This document shows, in pieces, positions 12,223 to 23,108 of a stretch of DNA of 64,000 nt. Source of the stretch: Ilyonectria destructans (lineage: Eukaryota > Ascomycota > Sordariomycetes > Hypocreales > Nectriaceae); assembly GCA_020740775.1 (NCBI GenBank), contig JAHEWK010000002.1, positions 4,402,001-4,466,000 on the forward strand, in the 5' to 3' direction. Numbering within the stretch: the first letter of the stretch is position 1; the number at the start of each line of letters is the position of its first letter. A program made the position numbers and the translations under genes. The notes under the pieces are model-generated. The model did no database searches, was not told the DNA's origin, and saw nothing but the letters and a program-made list of their open reading frames with translations.

Positions 12223-13792
12223 ATGGCGCCTATGCTGTCACCCAGGCAGGCGGAAGAGCTGTGCGTACAGGCCCTCTTGGAGGGCAAGTTTCGTATGCCC
12301 CGGAGAGATGTTAACATGCTGCCCGCAGTCACAAATCCATCATCGCATATCTCTTGGCCAACAACCTGCCCAATGCCGCCGCCGCACTCCGGGCTGAGAT
12401 CAACCTCGGCGAGGACGTCTTCGATGCAGCCACCGCGAAGAAATACGAGACACTGCTAGAGAAGAAATGGACGAGCATTGTGCGGTTACAGAAAAAGGCA
12501 CGTTGGCGGGTTTCGCGACAGCTTCACTTCGTCGTTTCCGCTTGCCCCGCTCCCGCACCGCTCCTCCACCGTTCTCACACACCGGCATCTAACAATCTCC
12601 GCAGATAATGGATCTCGAAAGCCGGAACGAGTCCTTGCAAACCGAACTCGACAGCGCGACGCCCAGCTCCCTCTCAAAACGAAACGACCCCGCATCCTGG
12701 CTACCCAAGGCCCCTCCCCGCCATGTCCTGGAATCACACCGAGAGACCATAAACTGCGTCGCATTCCATCCCATCTTCTCCTCGATCGCCTCTGGGTCCG
12801 ACGACTACACAATCAAAATCTGGGACTGGGAATTGGGAGAGCTGGAAAGGACGATCAAGGGCCATACAAGGGCTGTGCTGGACGTTGACTACGGTGGTCC
12901 CCGCGGCGGTTATCTACTGGCGTCCTGCAGCTCAGATCTGACCATCAAGCTGTGGGATCCAGCTGACGATTACAAGAACATCCGGACTTTGCCAGGCCAC
13001 GACCATAGCGTCAGCGCTATCCGCTTCATTCCTTCGGGCGCTGCGGGCGCACCGTCTTCCGGAACCTTGCTCGTTAGCGCGAGTCGAGACAAGACGCTCA
13101 GGATATGGGATGTTACCACTGGGTACTGCGTAAAGACAATCAATGGCCATGCTGGCTGGGTCCGAGATGTGTGTCCATCTATTGATGGGCGCTATCTTGT
13201 CTCTACCGGTGATGACATGTCTGTTCGACTCTGGGACGTCTCCGTGCCGGATCCGGAGGCCAAACAGATCATGTTCGGTCATGAGCACGTCAACGAATGC
13301 TGCACAATTGCTCCGCCCTCTACATACAAATACTTGGCCCCGCTGGCCGGAATGAAGAAGCCTCCACCTGCGAGCAGCACGGCAGAATTCATAGCCTCGG
13401 GATCTCGAGATAAGACGATACGAATTTGGGACGCTCGCGGAACGTGTCTCCTAACGTTAATGGGCCACGACAACTGGGTGCGGTCAATCCTATTCCACCC
13501 CAGTGGCAAGTACCTCCTCTCGGTGTCAGACGACAAGACGTTGAGATGCTGGGATCTTAGCCAAGATGGCAAGTGTGTCAAGGTGCTTGCAGACGTCCAT
13601 GAGCGGTTCATCACCTGCTTGAGATGGGCACCCGGTATTGTCAAGAGTAGCGGTCCCGTTGAGCCGGAGAATGGAGAAGTTGGGACCCCAACAAAGCGTA
13701 ATGGTGCCGAGAGGGCTGCCCCTGAGGTGCAGATTCGGTGCATCATCGCCACGGGAGGTGTAGATCAGAAGCTGAGGATTTTCGCGAACTGA
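12223..13792 (+). CDS. nudF: Nuclear distribution protein nudF/PAC1 (LIS1 homologue, dynein regulator)
   Basis: Exons are 12223-12260, 12329-12497 and 12605-13792, giving 464 aa. LIS1-family proteins bind cytoplasmic dynein and are needed for nuclear migration and hyphal growth. The N-terminus [13 protein letters not shown] and the [18 protein letters not shown] segment form the LisH dimerisation motif. A coiled coil follows ([17 protein letters not shown]), then seven WD40 repeats from about residue 105 (for example [39 protein letters not shown]). The length matches fungal PAC1. The second intron, 12498-12604, appears to use a GC donor (AAG then GCACGT) with a CAG acceptor. No GT donor preserves the conserved QKK-IMDLE junction. 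An N-terminal exon of only 38 bases is required to reach the start. Confidence 0.93.
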
Positions 13793-15333
13793 GGTTGAGG
13801 AATTCTTCAGAGAATAAAGCAGCAAATACTGAAAGGCGCAGCGGATTCGCTAGCAGATGAGCAAAACGACGGAGGTCTAAGGAGGAGGAGCATCGGCCGG
13901 CACATGCCACCCTCCGGTCCGGCGCAAAGCGACATGGCGAAGCAAACGTACCGTCACTCTTCCCGGAAGAGTGCATGTCGGACCCGGAGAGACGATAGCC
14001 AAAGGGTCGCGTCGCGGTTCGGATACCGCAGCTGCAACGAGGCGCCCCCGAGCAAGGTTCCCTTCAGCCTCCGGGACGGAGGATTGGTTGTCTTTAGCGA
14101 TTGCAATAGACCTGGGAGATGATGATGATTACTCTTGAGTTTACCGAAGCGGGTGGTACTGAATAGAATGAGTCCATGTCATGTACGAGCCGTCGTGAAG
14201 GAACCAAAATGGACCCCAATGTGATCCCCGGGGAATTGGCTGTAGATAAAATATTGCCGCACATACATTGAGCATCCAATTTTTGCATTATACCCGACCT
14301 CATCCAGCTTTTGTGTCCCCTCTATACTTGTGAAACCACGTGCTGTTGTGTAAGATAAAGTTAAGAGACGCAACGAAAATGGAGAGAGGGTGGTAGATGG
14401 ACTGCCGGTGCCCTGGGTGAACAGTGAATGCACACCGTGATACCAAGGAAAGGATTCACCTTCGAGCCAGAGTGGCCCTATTCCCACGTAGATTCAAGCT
14501 CCTTCACCGAAGCCTCAGCTAAACAAATGTACTCAACAGACGCATAGTCAAAGGGTGAATAGTTGGGCCAAAATGTTAATTTAATTATTAAATAAATGCA
14601 ATATTTAAAATAGAAATCATCATTAGCAAAGACACATATTAAGACTTAGTCTCATTAGAACGACCTTCCCTAAAATACCAAATTAGGTTTATTGTTGAAA
14701 ATTATGCTTAGGATCGGGGGTGTGCTTGTGGGTGCAAGTAGCGATGTTCGTGTGTCAGTGAGATGAACTTATTAATATAAACAGGCATGTTAAGATTTGT
14801 TGGGGTAAAGAATTAGAAGAACAGCAACACATGCAAATATCGACCAGTTTTCGCACAACTGCTACTGTTCAGTGGTCTGGGGGCTCCCCGATCGCGACCT
14901 CCAGATTGTTTCAATAGTAACTGGCAATGGCCATCCAGGTGCAATTTTCGAGTGCGAAGGCCAGAGCAAGCTCGCCAAGCAACTTCATTCTTGCTCTATC
15001 TCCAATATTGAGCGGGCCATAAGAGTGCATTTTCAAGAAAGCCTCACTATTTGTGGTTTACTGTCGCGCAGTTGCTACACGTCTATCGCTAATCACATGG
15101 TAATAATAGCAACGGTGACGGATCCATCGCCACTCCAGCCCATGACCATCATATCGACCTCGACCTGCACAGCCATGCCAGTCCCGTCCCAGTATCTCTA
15201 TGACAATGACCCGCAGTAACTGCCACTACTCCTGCGCGGCTCCTATAAGCCTTTGCCATGCATGACGCTACGGAGTGTTAATCATCATCTAGCTTCAGAC
15301 CAAGATCCTGATACCCAACAATCGTCACCGACG
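13793..15333. other. Intergenic region after nudF
   Basis: The first few hundred bases are the nudF 3' UTR. From about 14550 to 14850 the sequence is strongly AT-rich. Short frames occur but none shows splice structure or protein similarity. Nothing else is supported. Confidence 0.4.
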
Positions 15334-16433
15334 ATGTTCCATCGACATAGCAAGAACGAGTCGATTCCTGCTGTCGCCCCAAAGTCTACTTCGACTGTCA
15401 ATTTAATACCTAACCCCCCAACCCACCTAGAAGCTCCCATCGCCACCAGCCGAAGCTTCGATGTTACTGCATCTATTCTCAAAAGCCTGAAGAGGATAGG
15501 GTCCTCAACTATCTACCTCAGCAAACAGGACTTGGTCAACCTACGCGTCAAGTGCACTGCGCTTGATTTCACCACCGGTCAGCCTCAAGACGGCGCGAGA
15601 AGTTCCTGGATCTCCTGCCTTTACGGAGGATGGACATGATTGCGAAAGAAAACAGGCTGGATACGTATGATGGCCACCCTGGCGGGACAAATTGGCACTC
15701 GGCCAATTTCCTACACTCTTTTTTCCATAGCCATCTCACTCATTATGATGAAACCATTCGACTTGAAAAACAGCACAAAAGGCAAACAAACCCAGATCTA
15801 CTTGAACGCTCCGGTTGGAGACAGCGTGGGTGAGTGTTTTACCTGTACTCCTCAGACTATGTAAGCCTAGACGCTAACATAAAGTCACAGCCCAGACGAG
15901 GGAGAGAAACTTGCTCTCTTGAAGGGCGACAATGAATGGAATATTCAAAACATCCTTTATAGGCCTGATGATAGGCCGCATTTGACTTGCTTCCTCGCCG
16001 ATAACCAATTCCGGAAGGATGACTCCCTTTGTTTCAGTGAGGTGTGGTGCATTGCCTTGCCATGTGCCTCTCAACACTTCCGCTATCCTCATCTTCGGAT
16101 GGCGCCTGTAAGCTAGACCCCTGTATTTATATGTCACCATGAACTAATTCCTCAATCTCTAAGGTAACTCTCATTTCGAGTTGTCGAAGAAAGCTGCGAG
16201 TGGTGCAAGGCTATGTTGACGTGCGTAATGGACTTCTTTCGGTCCGGAAGCCCCCCATTGTAAGCCTTGAGGAAGGCGAAGTGGTAAAACACGAGGTATA
16301 CTTGACGATTATGTACTGGTTTCTCGGTACTCCGATTGGGAAAACATCATAGACCTATGGGTACCTGATGGCGGTTCAGGGAGAATTTGAGGCGCACACT
16401 CAAGTCTCAACCTATGGAGCTCTTCGTAAATAA
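15334..16433 (+). pseudogene. Unknown protein gene with an apparent frameshift
   Basis: Coding frames run from the ATG at 15334 to the stop at 16431-16433, with three well-formed introns near 15830-15890, 16110-16163 and 16295-16350 (GTGAGT, GTAAGC and GTATAC donors, AG acceptors). Joined, the last exons read smoothly (for example VVQGYVDVRNGLLSVRKPP, then GYLMAVQGEFEAHTQ and a stop). In the first exon the frame changes by one base near 15590-15605. Upstream reads DFTTGQPQDGAR, while the natural continuation EKFLDLLPLRRMDMIAKEN lies in another frame, and no canonical intron bridges the two. This is either a decaying gene of about 290 codons or a one-base sequence error. I do not recognise the family. 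There is no signal peptide or membrane segment. Confidence 0.5.
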
Positions 16434-18073
16434 TGAGGGATGAAAACTGGGAACTTTAGGGGAAATGCTTTGTCAAAGATTACTGGTTTTTGAGAGGATG
16501 ACTTTGTCTGGGAAGTGAAACCATGAGCTGTAGAATTCAGGTCTAGGAAACATAAGCACAGGAGTAATTGATTTGTACGCACTGGCTTTCCAAAAATTTC
16601 CTACCCGGGATGGCAAAATAAGGGGCAGGTTAAGCTATTGCATCAACGCTCACTACGACGGTTGCAACCTCCAGAAACTCTCTCGTCTCATCCTGCTCAA
16701 CATGCATCCCACATGTACTGCATTGTCACAGAAACAAGCACATACGACCATAGCTCTTAGAAAATACGGGATCCCGTCCGCTCTCCCTTAGTCAAGCTGA
16801 GAAGCGGCGAATTAGTACTCGGGTCGGTGACGACCGGGGAATCCTCGCTGTTGTATGTTTCTTTTTGTCTATCCTTTTTCTTTTTGTCTAATTCCGTGCT
16901 GGGTAGTTGGGTTGTGTGGCATGTCAGACGTTGGTGTTGACAATGGCTAGGGTGGGGTTAAGATTGATTGTGAAGTTTGATGTCGGAACATTTTGTCGAG
17001 TTGCTAAAAAATTACCCGCTCAGCTGAGGGTCGTATAACGAGTAGCAGGACCGGCGAGGTAGTGCTGGACGACGACATGCAGCTTTTGTTCTACGTGGCT
17101 CCTATCCTCCATTTCTTGCAAGACTCATTCTATTGTAGATAGTACGAAGATTTGCATGCCATCGTTAAAGGTACTGTAGGGTCATCGATACATATTCTAT
17201 CTCTTGTCGCCCGTAATGTGATATTTACACAGATGGTATCTGTTGGTTCATAATTGTGTAGCTTATTTCAATGATCTAGTCATCCCGCTGATGATTTGCA
17301 GCTACGTCATGAGTCCCAAGTACCTCCTATGTGCTATGCTAGATGCCCCTAATCCAAGCAACACAGAGAATGCCCAAGAGAAATTTTTGCTCTTTAGTTG
17401 CACTAGTAGGATCATGTGGTCAATTATCTCCCTCGTTGTACCCTATTTAAGCTCTTATCCCCCCGATAAACAGTCCATGATGCCCCATGATAAACTTGAA
17501 TGATCATTATTTGACTACTCTTACATGGAGAAGGCAAGTGGGATCGCTTTTGGTCAAGCTGCTCGGGGCGCTATGGCATTCAAGATAACGGACAATGCGA
17601 CCCAGGCGATAGCGGCCCGTATAGTGACGACTCTTGTGGTCCATCATTCCCCGGAAACAGGGTCTGCGGAAGAACTCAGTTCGGGCCGTGCTGCAATAAG
17701 GACATTGTGGTAATGGCAAAGACTCTTGTGAGACTTAAGTTTCTTATTTCCCTCCAAGATGTCGTAGTGACACCGGAACGACTTGTAGATCTCTTTTTGG
17801 TAACAAAGGACTCAGACAACAGGCGGGCCCGGAAGCCGCCACTCAGGTGATTGTGTATGAATGCCACTGTAAGGTTCAAGGCACCAGTAACCGTGGCTGA
17901 AGATAAATATACGGCATAGGGGGGTAGATCGATGATTGTGTTTTGGGGTTGTTAGAAATGGTTATTGATTGCCAATGGCTCGCTGTAAATCCATCCACAC
18001 CCAACGTCGCTATGCTGTACCTCGGGCAATACCATCCGTTGTAACGAACCACAGGTATTTACTACCTCTATTT
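16434..18073. other. Intergenic region before the ACS transporter
   Basis: No gene is supported. Frames at 16573-16791, 17243-17503 and 17525-17713 lack recognisable sequence and neighbouring exons. The right end should carry the 3' UTR of the minus-strand transporter. Confidence 0.4.
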
Positions 18074-20010
18074 CTACGCATTCCTAGCCTTCTTCTGACC
18101 GTGGCGATTCCACAAACCAAGCGTGGCAACTAAAACCCAACATAAGCCAGCGAGAGCGCAGAGTATTGTGAGACCACGTCGATAAAATGGGGCATCATCA
18201 GCACGGAAAATTTGCCCCGCAGGTATACCGGCAAGGTTAGACGCCATGATGATGAAACTAGAAGTTGTGTTACAAGAAGTGCCCAGATATTAGGCTATTC
18301 CGGCAGTGCCAGAATCAGGCTTGGAAGAAGGACTCACGCTGAGGAAATGCTTCTGTCTTGGACGCTGGTGTATGTGCTCGCCATCCAACCCACATTCAAC
18401 GCACTTGTATCTTCGTTAGCCTGGCTCCTTTCTGGACTCTGGTGATACAGAGGGAGGGCACCAAGAGGCACCACCAAACCCTTAGCGGCTCACACTTACT
18501 GAACAGCAGAATATGGGACGCCAGCCAACACCAAAGCCGCATATCTGGACCATTTCGAGTATTGATCAAAGTTTACCATGCATGAATACACAATGACATT
18601 CCAAGTTACCGCAAAGAGTGTGAAAGGTCCTGTATGTCCAACCCGATCACTGCATACTGTTAACAAGTCACTTGACAAATTTAGCCAATCAAAGGAGAAC
18701 ATACGCAAGGTAGGCGAGGGTAAAGTTAAAGAACATGGCACCATAGGCCGAGACTGAGTACATGGCATTGGCATTAGTAGTGCTGAAACCTGAAGATTTG
18801 AGCATCCGTGGGCCGTAGGTGCTGAGACTGTGGACGGCGCAGACTGAGCTCATTGTGATGAGGATGTGGAGCCACTTCTTTGGCTTCTTCAGGAAGTCGA
18901 GGATGTCTTGTCCACCCAGGCGAGCTTTGCTCTCGTTCACTTTAGACGGGTCGTCCAGAATGACGCGATTCACCAGGATTAGCGATTCTTTCTCGGTAAA
19001 GTAACTCCATCGACCGAAACTGATGAGTGGTTTCCCGTTGCCCACGGAGGGCGGGATAAATAGGATGAAAACAATGCCGATCAAAATGGTGATGAAGCCA
19101 TCCACTATTCCCATTAGTACAGTTGACATGAAACAAATCATCAATAAGAGGGCAAGGCATCGAACCGAGAAATAGCCATCGCCAGCCTTCTAACCCAAGA
19201 TGGCCATCAAGTTTAAGAAGACCAGCCCCAAGCAGTGAAGATGTGGCCGTCGCGAAGTTCTGACCCAGATAAAACGTGGTAACCCTTACACGACTCTCGT
19301 TCCCTTTATACCATGAGCCCATAAAGTACAGGCAGCCTGCGTGGATTGGTCAGAAACATGTTGAACTTCGTACGCGGTGCTTCAAGTGGTCAAAGTTCAT
19401 GTCATACCTGGGATAAATCCAGCTTCCATACAGCCAAGAAGCAGTCTAGTAGCCAGGTACGCGGGATAGTTGCGGATGAAGGCTTGGAAAGTAGCCACCA
19501 GACCCCAGGCGATAATTTGGCAGGACAGCCAAACACGAGGTCCAACCTAGATATACTCTTCAGAGTGAGGTTGATAGGTGTAGACTTGGGAGGGGAGACG
19601 CACGCGCATGAGTAGGATATTAGACGGAATTTCGAGGAGGAAGATGCCGAGGGATAAAAGCTGGTTTCCCACGTTGATTTCATTGGTGGTAATTCCCAGA
19701 TCCTCAGTGATGCTGGAAGTCAAGGCGCTGCCAATGTTGGCCCGGTCGAGTTGGAGCGCAAAGAATCCCAATATGAGTAGTGGCATCAGAATGAAGTCGA
19801 TCCTATTGATGAAAACTTCGATTAGTGTCAAGCACACAAATGATGTTTCGACGCTGAAACAGAGAGTTATTTAACTAACTTTCGTCTGGCCTTGTTCTCC
19901 TCCGCGACGGACCAGTCCACGCTGATATCTTCGACAGCCATATCGCCATCGGAGGGGTTGACAGAGTCAATTGGGTCTTTGACGTCGTGTTCGATGTCTC
20001 GAAGAGCCAT
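18074..20010 (-). CDS. MFS transporter, anion:cation symporter (Dal5/allantoate permease-like) family
   Basis: A multi-exon gene of about seven exons encodes roughly 490 aa, starting MALRDIEHDVKD and ending LWNRHGQKKARNA. A soluble acidic N-terminus of about 45 residues precedes TM1 (IDFILMPLLILGFFALQLDRANIG), whose LDRANIG is the family hallmark. Then come EIPSNILLMR, the substrate-translocation segment ATRLLLGCMEAGFIPG with GSWY after it, and GLEGWRWLF before the central loop. The second half has VDGFITILIGIVFILFIPP, SLSTYGPRML and a final pair of helices. This subfamily imports allantoate, nicotinate, pantothenate, biotin precursors, and alternative sulfur sources such as sulfonates or sulfate esters. 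The neighbouring arylsulfotransferase and cystathionine gamma-synthase make a sulfur compound plausible, but that is inference. Exon edges in the 3' half are approximate. Confidence 0.85.
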
Positions 20011-20791
20011 TGTGGATTAGCAGTTGGTGAGCTTTACTGTATATCTATGATTGGTGGATCTCCGATGTATGGTTGATCAAAAATCGAACGATGGGGATTG
20101 ATCCTATAAATATTTTGAATTGCATTGTCGAAGGCGTCATCTACACATTGCTGAATGGGGATGATTATGCGGATCGCACCCTTTCCTCCCCGCGGTTGTG
20201 TAGTACACCATCCGCAGCTTATCGCTTATCTGGTGCAGTTTCCGCGCGCCATCAGACCTACTCTCAGGACGCATGATTCGCCACCCAGATAACCGCTCTT
20301 GGGGGGACTGAGCTAAGAAAATGGCCTCTGTAAGTGATTAAAGAGGGTTCGATTGTGGCTGCAGCTATCATGTCAAAACTAGTTCTGGGTATAGAATTAA
20401 CACTGGTGCGAAGGCATAATGGCGCTACTTGGACGGTCAAACAAAACACTAACCAATTTGCTGACGTTCTCGACTTCTTGTCGCACTACTCCCTCGTAAT
20501 AGAAAAGAAAGATATAGACAAATACCTTTTAATGTACAAACTTCTCATTTCATGTACCCAAAATACCCAAACAATAAAAAGATTGTGATTTATCTTATTG
20601 AGATGATTTTATAGCGTCGAGGTCATTTAGAGAACCAAGAAATCGCCTGCGGCTTGAAATGCAGACATGCAATAACCACTACGACAACGCACGAATCCAC
20701 AGCAAGCCAGAAATGTTAAGATATTTAATAATTGGTGCAACTCATGTACATGTTTACACAGATTCCAACAATCCCATATAACTGTGTGTTA
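20011..20791. other. Region between the ACS transporter and the arylsulfotransferase
   Basis: Both flanking genes are on the minus strand, so this holds the transporter promoter and the 3' UTR of the upstream gene. It is AT-rich near 20500-20620. No gene or repeat was seen. Confidence 0.4.
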
Positions 20792-22536
20792 TTACAGCTC
20801 AGTTTGTGCGACGAGATTTGGCACGGCCGCATCTTGAGCTTTGCCTGGTTCTTGCTCCAAGACACGCTCAGTGGAAATAAGATGGCGACCGCGAGCATCA
20901 AACGCCTCGGCGTAGACAACCAGGGGCTGCGATCTTGATGAAAAGGATTGGTCTTCCACAGTGAAGGAGGTTTCGAAGCCGGTGCGCTTAGCTTCTCCTA
21001 AGAGGCGAGGCTTGCAGAACCACTTGAGAGGGGATACACATAATGCCGGCACGGCGTAGAATTGCCATTTAGTCGTCTCTGTATCTCCGTTCCACGAAAC
21101 GTAAATTGTAATCAGACCATTGGCGTCCACTAGGGAAACAATTGAGGGGGTTTCGTTCGGGAATCCGTTCCATGGAAAGCGGAAGCCGCGATAGCTTTGA
21201 ACACCTTCGCCGATCTCGCCAGAATCGAGATACGCGTGGAAGATGGCCTCTCCATCGCTTGCCCGATACTCGGTCACCGCTCCACCTTGACCCCAGTTAA
21301 CAAAGATGTTATCATTGGGCAAAGCCTGCACATTCCCCTGAGAGGGAGCCAGCAGCTTGTCTGGTGATGCAAGCGATAGTTCGATCGAGGCGGTCCATTT
21401 GGATGTATCAAGGCGAATGACCTTGGCCCGTGATTTGGAATGGACAATCTCAACTCCGCCGCCACGATGGCCGTTTGCTCGCGCTGCATTGTCAAATAGT
21501 GAGACAAACTCGACGTCTCCGCCGCTCGATGACTTCTTCGCAAACCTTGCATCATGCTGGAATCCGAAAGTCAGGTCCTCAGGGTAGGTGAAGCTGGAGT
21601 CTTGACCCCCCAGTTTCCACATGATCTCGCCTGTCTTGCCGTTGACCTTGTACAAGGCAGAAGCGTGGCGTGCGGAGATGAGGTAGTTCCCTTGGTTGTC
21701 TTTGTCCACGCTGTTGATGTGAAAGTAATCCCAGGCTGAGGTGGAGTTCTGACCATCACCAGCGTGGCCTAAAGCTAGCGAAACAGCGCTGTCTGCCCAA
21801 GAGTGTTAGCTATATTAAGAAACGCGAAAATAGCAGAACTTACGAGAAGGCGAGACGTGTTGTAGACTGCTCCATTCGAACAGTAGTTTTCCCGTCTCCA
21901 GATCGATTTCTGTTGACTTGATCAGCACGAACCGTTATCTAAGCCTTCGACTCGCTGGAGCCCTCTCTTACCTTGGAAGATGGCATCCACAATCCAGGTT
22001 GCGCCCTGAACACCACCGTACGGAGACAGGTCGATTTGAGTGGGTTGGTAGATCTCCACCAGGGCGGATCCAGAATCCAGAATATTGAACTCGTGGATCG
22101 AGATGATCTTGTGGTTCCCACCGTGAAGATCGCGAATGTTCTCGTAGTTTTGGTTCAGAATAGTTGGGTGCCCGAAACCGTGGCCATGGAAACTGTCCAA
22201 ACTGCCCTGAAAGGCAGAGATGACGGGCTGTCCTTTCCAGGTCGAGACCTGCATGTTGCCAACCCAACCCGTGAGGAAGCCCATGCTAGACCATACCAGG
22301 TCGCCATCGTTGCGGAAGATGTAGCCCGCCGGTTGTTCGGGGCCGTCAAAGCCATTTCCCTTGGTGAAGCCACTATAGGGACACACAAATATGTATCCAG
22401 CCCCAACATCTTCTGTCGCTGGAATTGTAATGTTCAGACGCGGTGGTGACAAGTCGGGTCTAGATTTGTATTGCTCATCTGCAACCGCTCCAAGAGCCAG
22501 GAAGCCCCAAATGGTGAGTGATTGAAGATTGTGCAT
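20792..22536 (-). CDS. Arylsulfotransferase-like secreted protein (ASST family)
   Basis: Exons are 22536-21972, 21909-21844 and 21792-20792, giving 543 aa with consistent phases. The N-terminus MHNLQSLTIWGFLALGAVADE is a signal peptide. The body has the repeated beta-propeller motifs of the fungal arylsulfotransferase family: a GDLVWSS strand, HGGNHKIISIHEFNIL, EIDLETGKLLFEWSS, then AWDYFHINSVDKDNQGNYLISARHASALYKVN, and GEIMWKLGG followed by FGFQHDARF. The HIN...GNYLIS and QHDAR motifs are the usual conserved signatures. Bacterial ASST enzymes transfer sulfate between phenolic compounds independently of PAPS. The fungal proteins are mostly uncharacterised, so the activity is a family-level assignment. 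It shares a 572-bp divergent promoter with a second MFS transporter. Confidence 0.8.
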
Positions 22537-23108
22537 TTTACTTGAACGCGAACAACAATTCGGTAGATTTGTTGATTGGGTAGAAGAATGAACGAACAGC
22601 AAAAGACGGCACGCAATTTTCTTAAATAAAGAAGAAGCCAACGGCCGATAGTTTTACCCACGAGGGAAATCTAAAACTGGCTAGCCAGCAACAGACAGAC
22701 GAGTCAATACCGCAACTCATTGAAATTACCCCAATTCCAGGGCTAATTTTGGTAGGAAAAAGTACCACAACCCAGCGGAACTCCCATCAGATGAGGGTGC
22801 AGAGTCCACTAGCTGTAGTGCATACTCCGCAAACCTGTGGTGCGGCTCCCGCTCAGTGCGGATGCGGCACTCCGCGATCCGCATGCGCCCTTCAGGTTAT
22901 CAATATGGGGCATTGATCCATTCGGCTCATTTCACGAGCTGAATCGTGCATATTCCGCTTTATACGACTGATCGGGTTTCTAGTAGTGCGGTATTTCCAG
23001 TCTACTCAACAAAATTCACTAGATTCCGAGTACATTATTCATCGCCATCCACCGTCCTTCTCAAGTATCCCCTGCCTCATCGTGTCTGTTTGACTCGACA
23101 ACACAATC
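22537..23108. promoter_or_regulatory. Divergent promoter of the arylsulfotransferase and second MFS genes
   Basis: 572 bp separates the two start codons, so both promoters and 5' UTRs lie here. Several GC-rich CTCCGC/GCGGA-type words cluster near 22825-22890 (for example CTCCGCAAACCTGTGG, GTGCGGATGCGGCACTCCGCG). They are possible Zn2Cys6 half-sites, but no exact operator can be assigned. Confidence 0.45.

Noticed and set aside
14179..14487. 102-codon minus-strand frame after nudF
   Set aside because: No recognisable motifs, no supporting splice sites, lies in the nudF 3' region.
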